Of a DNA stretch of 64,000 nucleotides, positions 62,601-64,000 are shown one piece after another. The stretch's first letter is position 1; each line of letters begins with the position of its first letter. The stretch is from Niebla homalea (taxonomy: Eukaryota; Ascomycota; Lecanoromycetes; Lecanorales; Ramalinaceae). A model generated the notes under the pieces. It made no database searches. It saw only the letters and a list, made by a program, of their open reading frames with translations, and was not told where the DNA came from. Made by a program: the position numbers and the translations under genes. The stretch lies in contig JAHGAU010000012.1 of the NCBI GenBank assembly GCA_019925105.1, positions 1,419,857-1,483,856 on the forward strand, written 5' to 3'.

Positions 62601-64000
62601 TATAAATAAACGGATTTAATTAACTTAAAATATAATATTAATTTAATTTATTTTTTAATTAATTATTAAGTTATTCCTTTATATTTAACCTTTAAAGGTT
62701 CTAATATTTATTAAATATAATTCTCTTGCGGGCGGAAATTTAGATATATTAGCTTTATATCTTTATTTATATACGTAAATATGATCTTTTAAACTTAATT
62801 TTATATTTATAAATCGGTTAAAGTTATATTAAATTAAATATAACTTAAAATTTTTAAATAAGAACTTATTAAATATTAATAAAAAGCTATATTTATTATT
62901 TATTTTAATATGGATAATTATATTTAATTAAGGCTTACCGTAAAGCTTATAAATTAAATTATAATTATTATATTGCTTTTTATTACCGTAAAAACCCTCT
63001 TTATTTAAGAAATTACGTAATACATATATATAAACGTAAAAAATCTATTAAACGTTAATAATATAAAGTTATATTATATTACGAAAATTATTTATATAAT
63101 TACTTTTATTATGGTTAAGAAGCTTTATTATTTAGCTTTATATTTAATCCTGGTTATTTATATCTATTAATCGGTATATTAATATTACTTAAAAAATATA
63201 TATTTTTTTATTAAATTATTATATAAGGAATATACTCCGTATACGTAAACAATAATATTTAAAGTTTATTAATACGCTCTTAAAATAAAGTATCTACGTA
63301 ATAATATTAATATTAAAAGTAAATATAAGTATATTCTTATAGTTTATTATCTTAATATTATTATTATAAAGACCGTTAATTTAAGTTTATAAAGGTTTAA
63401 ACGCTATAAAACGGAATAACTTTTAATTAAAGCCGGAACGTAATTTAATTAAAAATAAATATTAAAGTATTAATTATTAATATTATAATTTTATTACGTT
63501 ATTATAAATAAATATATTTAGAAAAAGGATTAAAAATTAAAACTTAATATCCAGAGATATACGTATTAATTAAGTTTAATAATTTAAAAACGATTAACTT
63601 TTATTCTAATCTATATTATATTACGGATCTAAAATATTTCTATAATTATATATAATTAATATTATATAAAGTTACAGAAAATAATTATTAATAAACGGAA
63701 AATTATAATCGTTATTAAAATAATTAAAATAACGGTAAAACTTAATCGTAACGCGTAAAGGTTATACTTAAAATAACGTTATAATATAAAAATAATAAAA
63801 ATCATTAATATAATATATAGCTTACAATAAAGCTTAAATAATAACGCCCGGACTATAAATAATAATAAAAGAACTAAGAAGGTTAACGTAACCTAAAATA
63901 AATAAGTAAAGTTATATTATTATAATTAAAATACGACTTATTAAAAACTTATAAAATTAATATTAATTTTATAACGTAAGCTTATTAAAAGTAAGAAAGA
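59700..64000. other. RIP-saturated DNA of right arm, no recognised gene
   Basis: Pairs with about 5771-10130. The element continues past the window end. Confidence 0.45.

Larger units (their letters stand above)
40771..64000 (+). mobile_element. Right Starship-like giant element relic, 5' end at 40771, 3' end outside window
   Basis: This is the inverted partner of the left element. It starts abruptly inside the integrase core of a Ty3/Gypsy relic and shares the terminal bases TTAAAGCGTG with 26326. A DUF3435 recombinase relic reads inward from this end. Gene order is the same as in the left copy. Three differences are visible: the tandem-repeat part of the gene near 45 kb is unrelated in sequence to its left partner, a solo LTR sits at 45528-45702, and an insertion of about 2.7 kb lies at 53225-55940. 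At least 23.2 kb are present; the 3' end lies outside the window. Confidence 0.65.
40771..64000 (-). repeat. Right arm of giant inverted repeat
   Basis: Reverse-complement partner of 5771-26326. The position sum shifts from about 67,100 to about 69,800 between 53.2 and 56.0 kb because of an extra 2.7 kb block in this arm. Confidence 0.85.

Noticed and set aside
1..64000. Mitochondrial or low-GC bacterial genome because of AT richness
   Set aside because: CpA/TpG depletion with transition-type damage, Copia, Gypsy and DUF3435 relics indicate a RIPed fungal nuclear region.

Overview
The window is a very AT-rich, gene-dead block of a filamentous ascomycete genome (Pezizomycotina) processed by repeat-induced point mutation (RIP). 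CpA and TpG are strongly depleted and TpA is in excess. Nearly every recognisable coding frame is broken by TAA or TAG where a glutamine codon is expected. No intact gene, tRNA, rRNA or CRISPR array was found; what remains are relics.

Layout. Positions 1-26326 and 40771-64000 are two inverted copies of one very large element. Left position plus right position is about 67,100 for the inner part, and about 69,800 beyond a roughly 2.7 kb insertion in the right copy. Both copies run off the window. Each starts, at the end facing the central spacer, with a relic of a DUF3435 tyrosine recombinase reading inward. That is the arrangement of Starship giant mobile elements (captain gene first), so I read the window as two head-to-head, RIP-killed Starship-like elements. 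Shared cargo, in order from the captain: a gene with a hypervariable Q/N-rich tandem-repeat region, an unrecognised large gene, a casein kinase 1-like kinase, an unrecognised gene on the opposite strand, and a lysine/glycine-rich gene.

The 14.4 kb spacer (26327-40770) is a nest of transposons whose order can be read. A Ty3/Gypsy relic (38907-40770) was entered by a Copia element (Copia-2, about 26553-38906). Copia-2 received an element with an (AATC)n tail at 27388-27910, a second one starting at 29194, and an 835 bp hAT-type non-autonomous element (36760-37594). The second tailed element was then entered by a complete 6.6 kb Copia (Copia-1, 29854-36469). Target-site duplications are visible for all of these. 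Removing three of them (both tailed elements and the hAT) with one duplication copy rejoins the Copia-2 reading frame. A 5' LTR of a second Copia-1-family copy (26401-26552, minus strand) abuts the left giant element, which appears to have inserted into that copy's leader. A short unmutated solo LTR (45528-45702) lies inside the right repeat gene.

Limits: all protein calls rest on reading RIP-damaged frames by eye. Stretches at 1-10 kb, 17.3-18.1 kb, 56-58.4 kb and 59.7-64 kb hold no family I could name.
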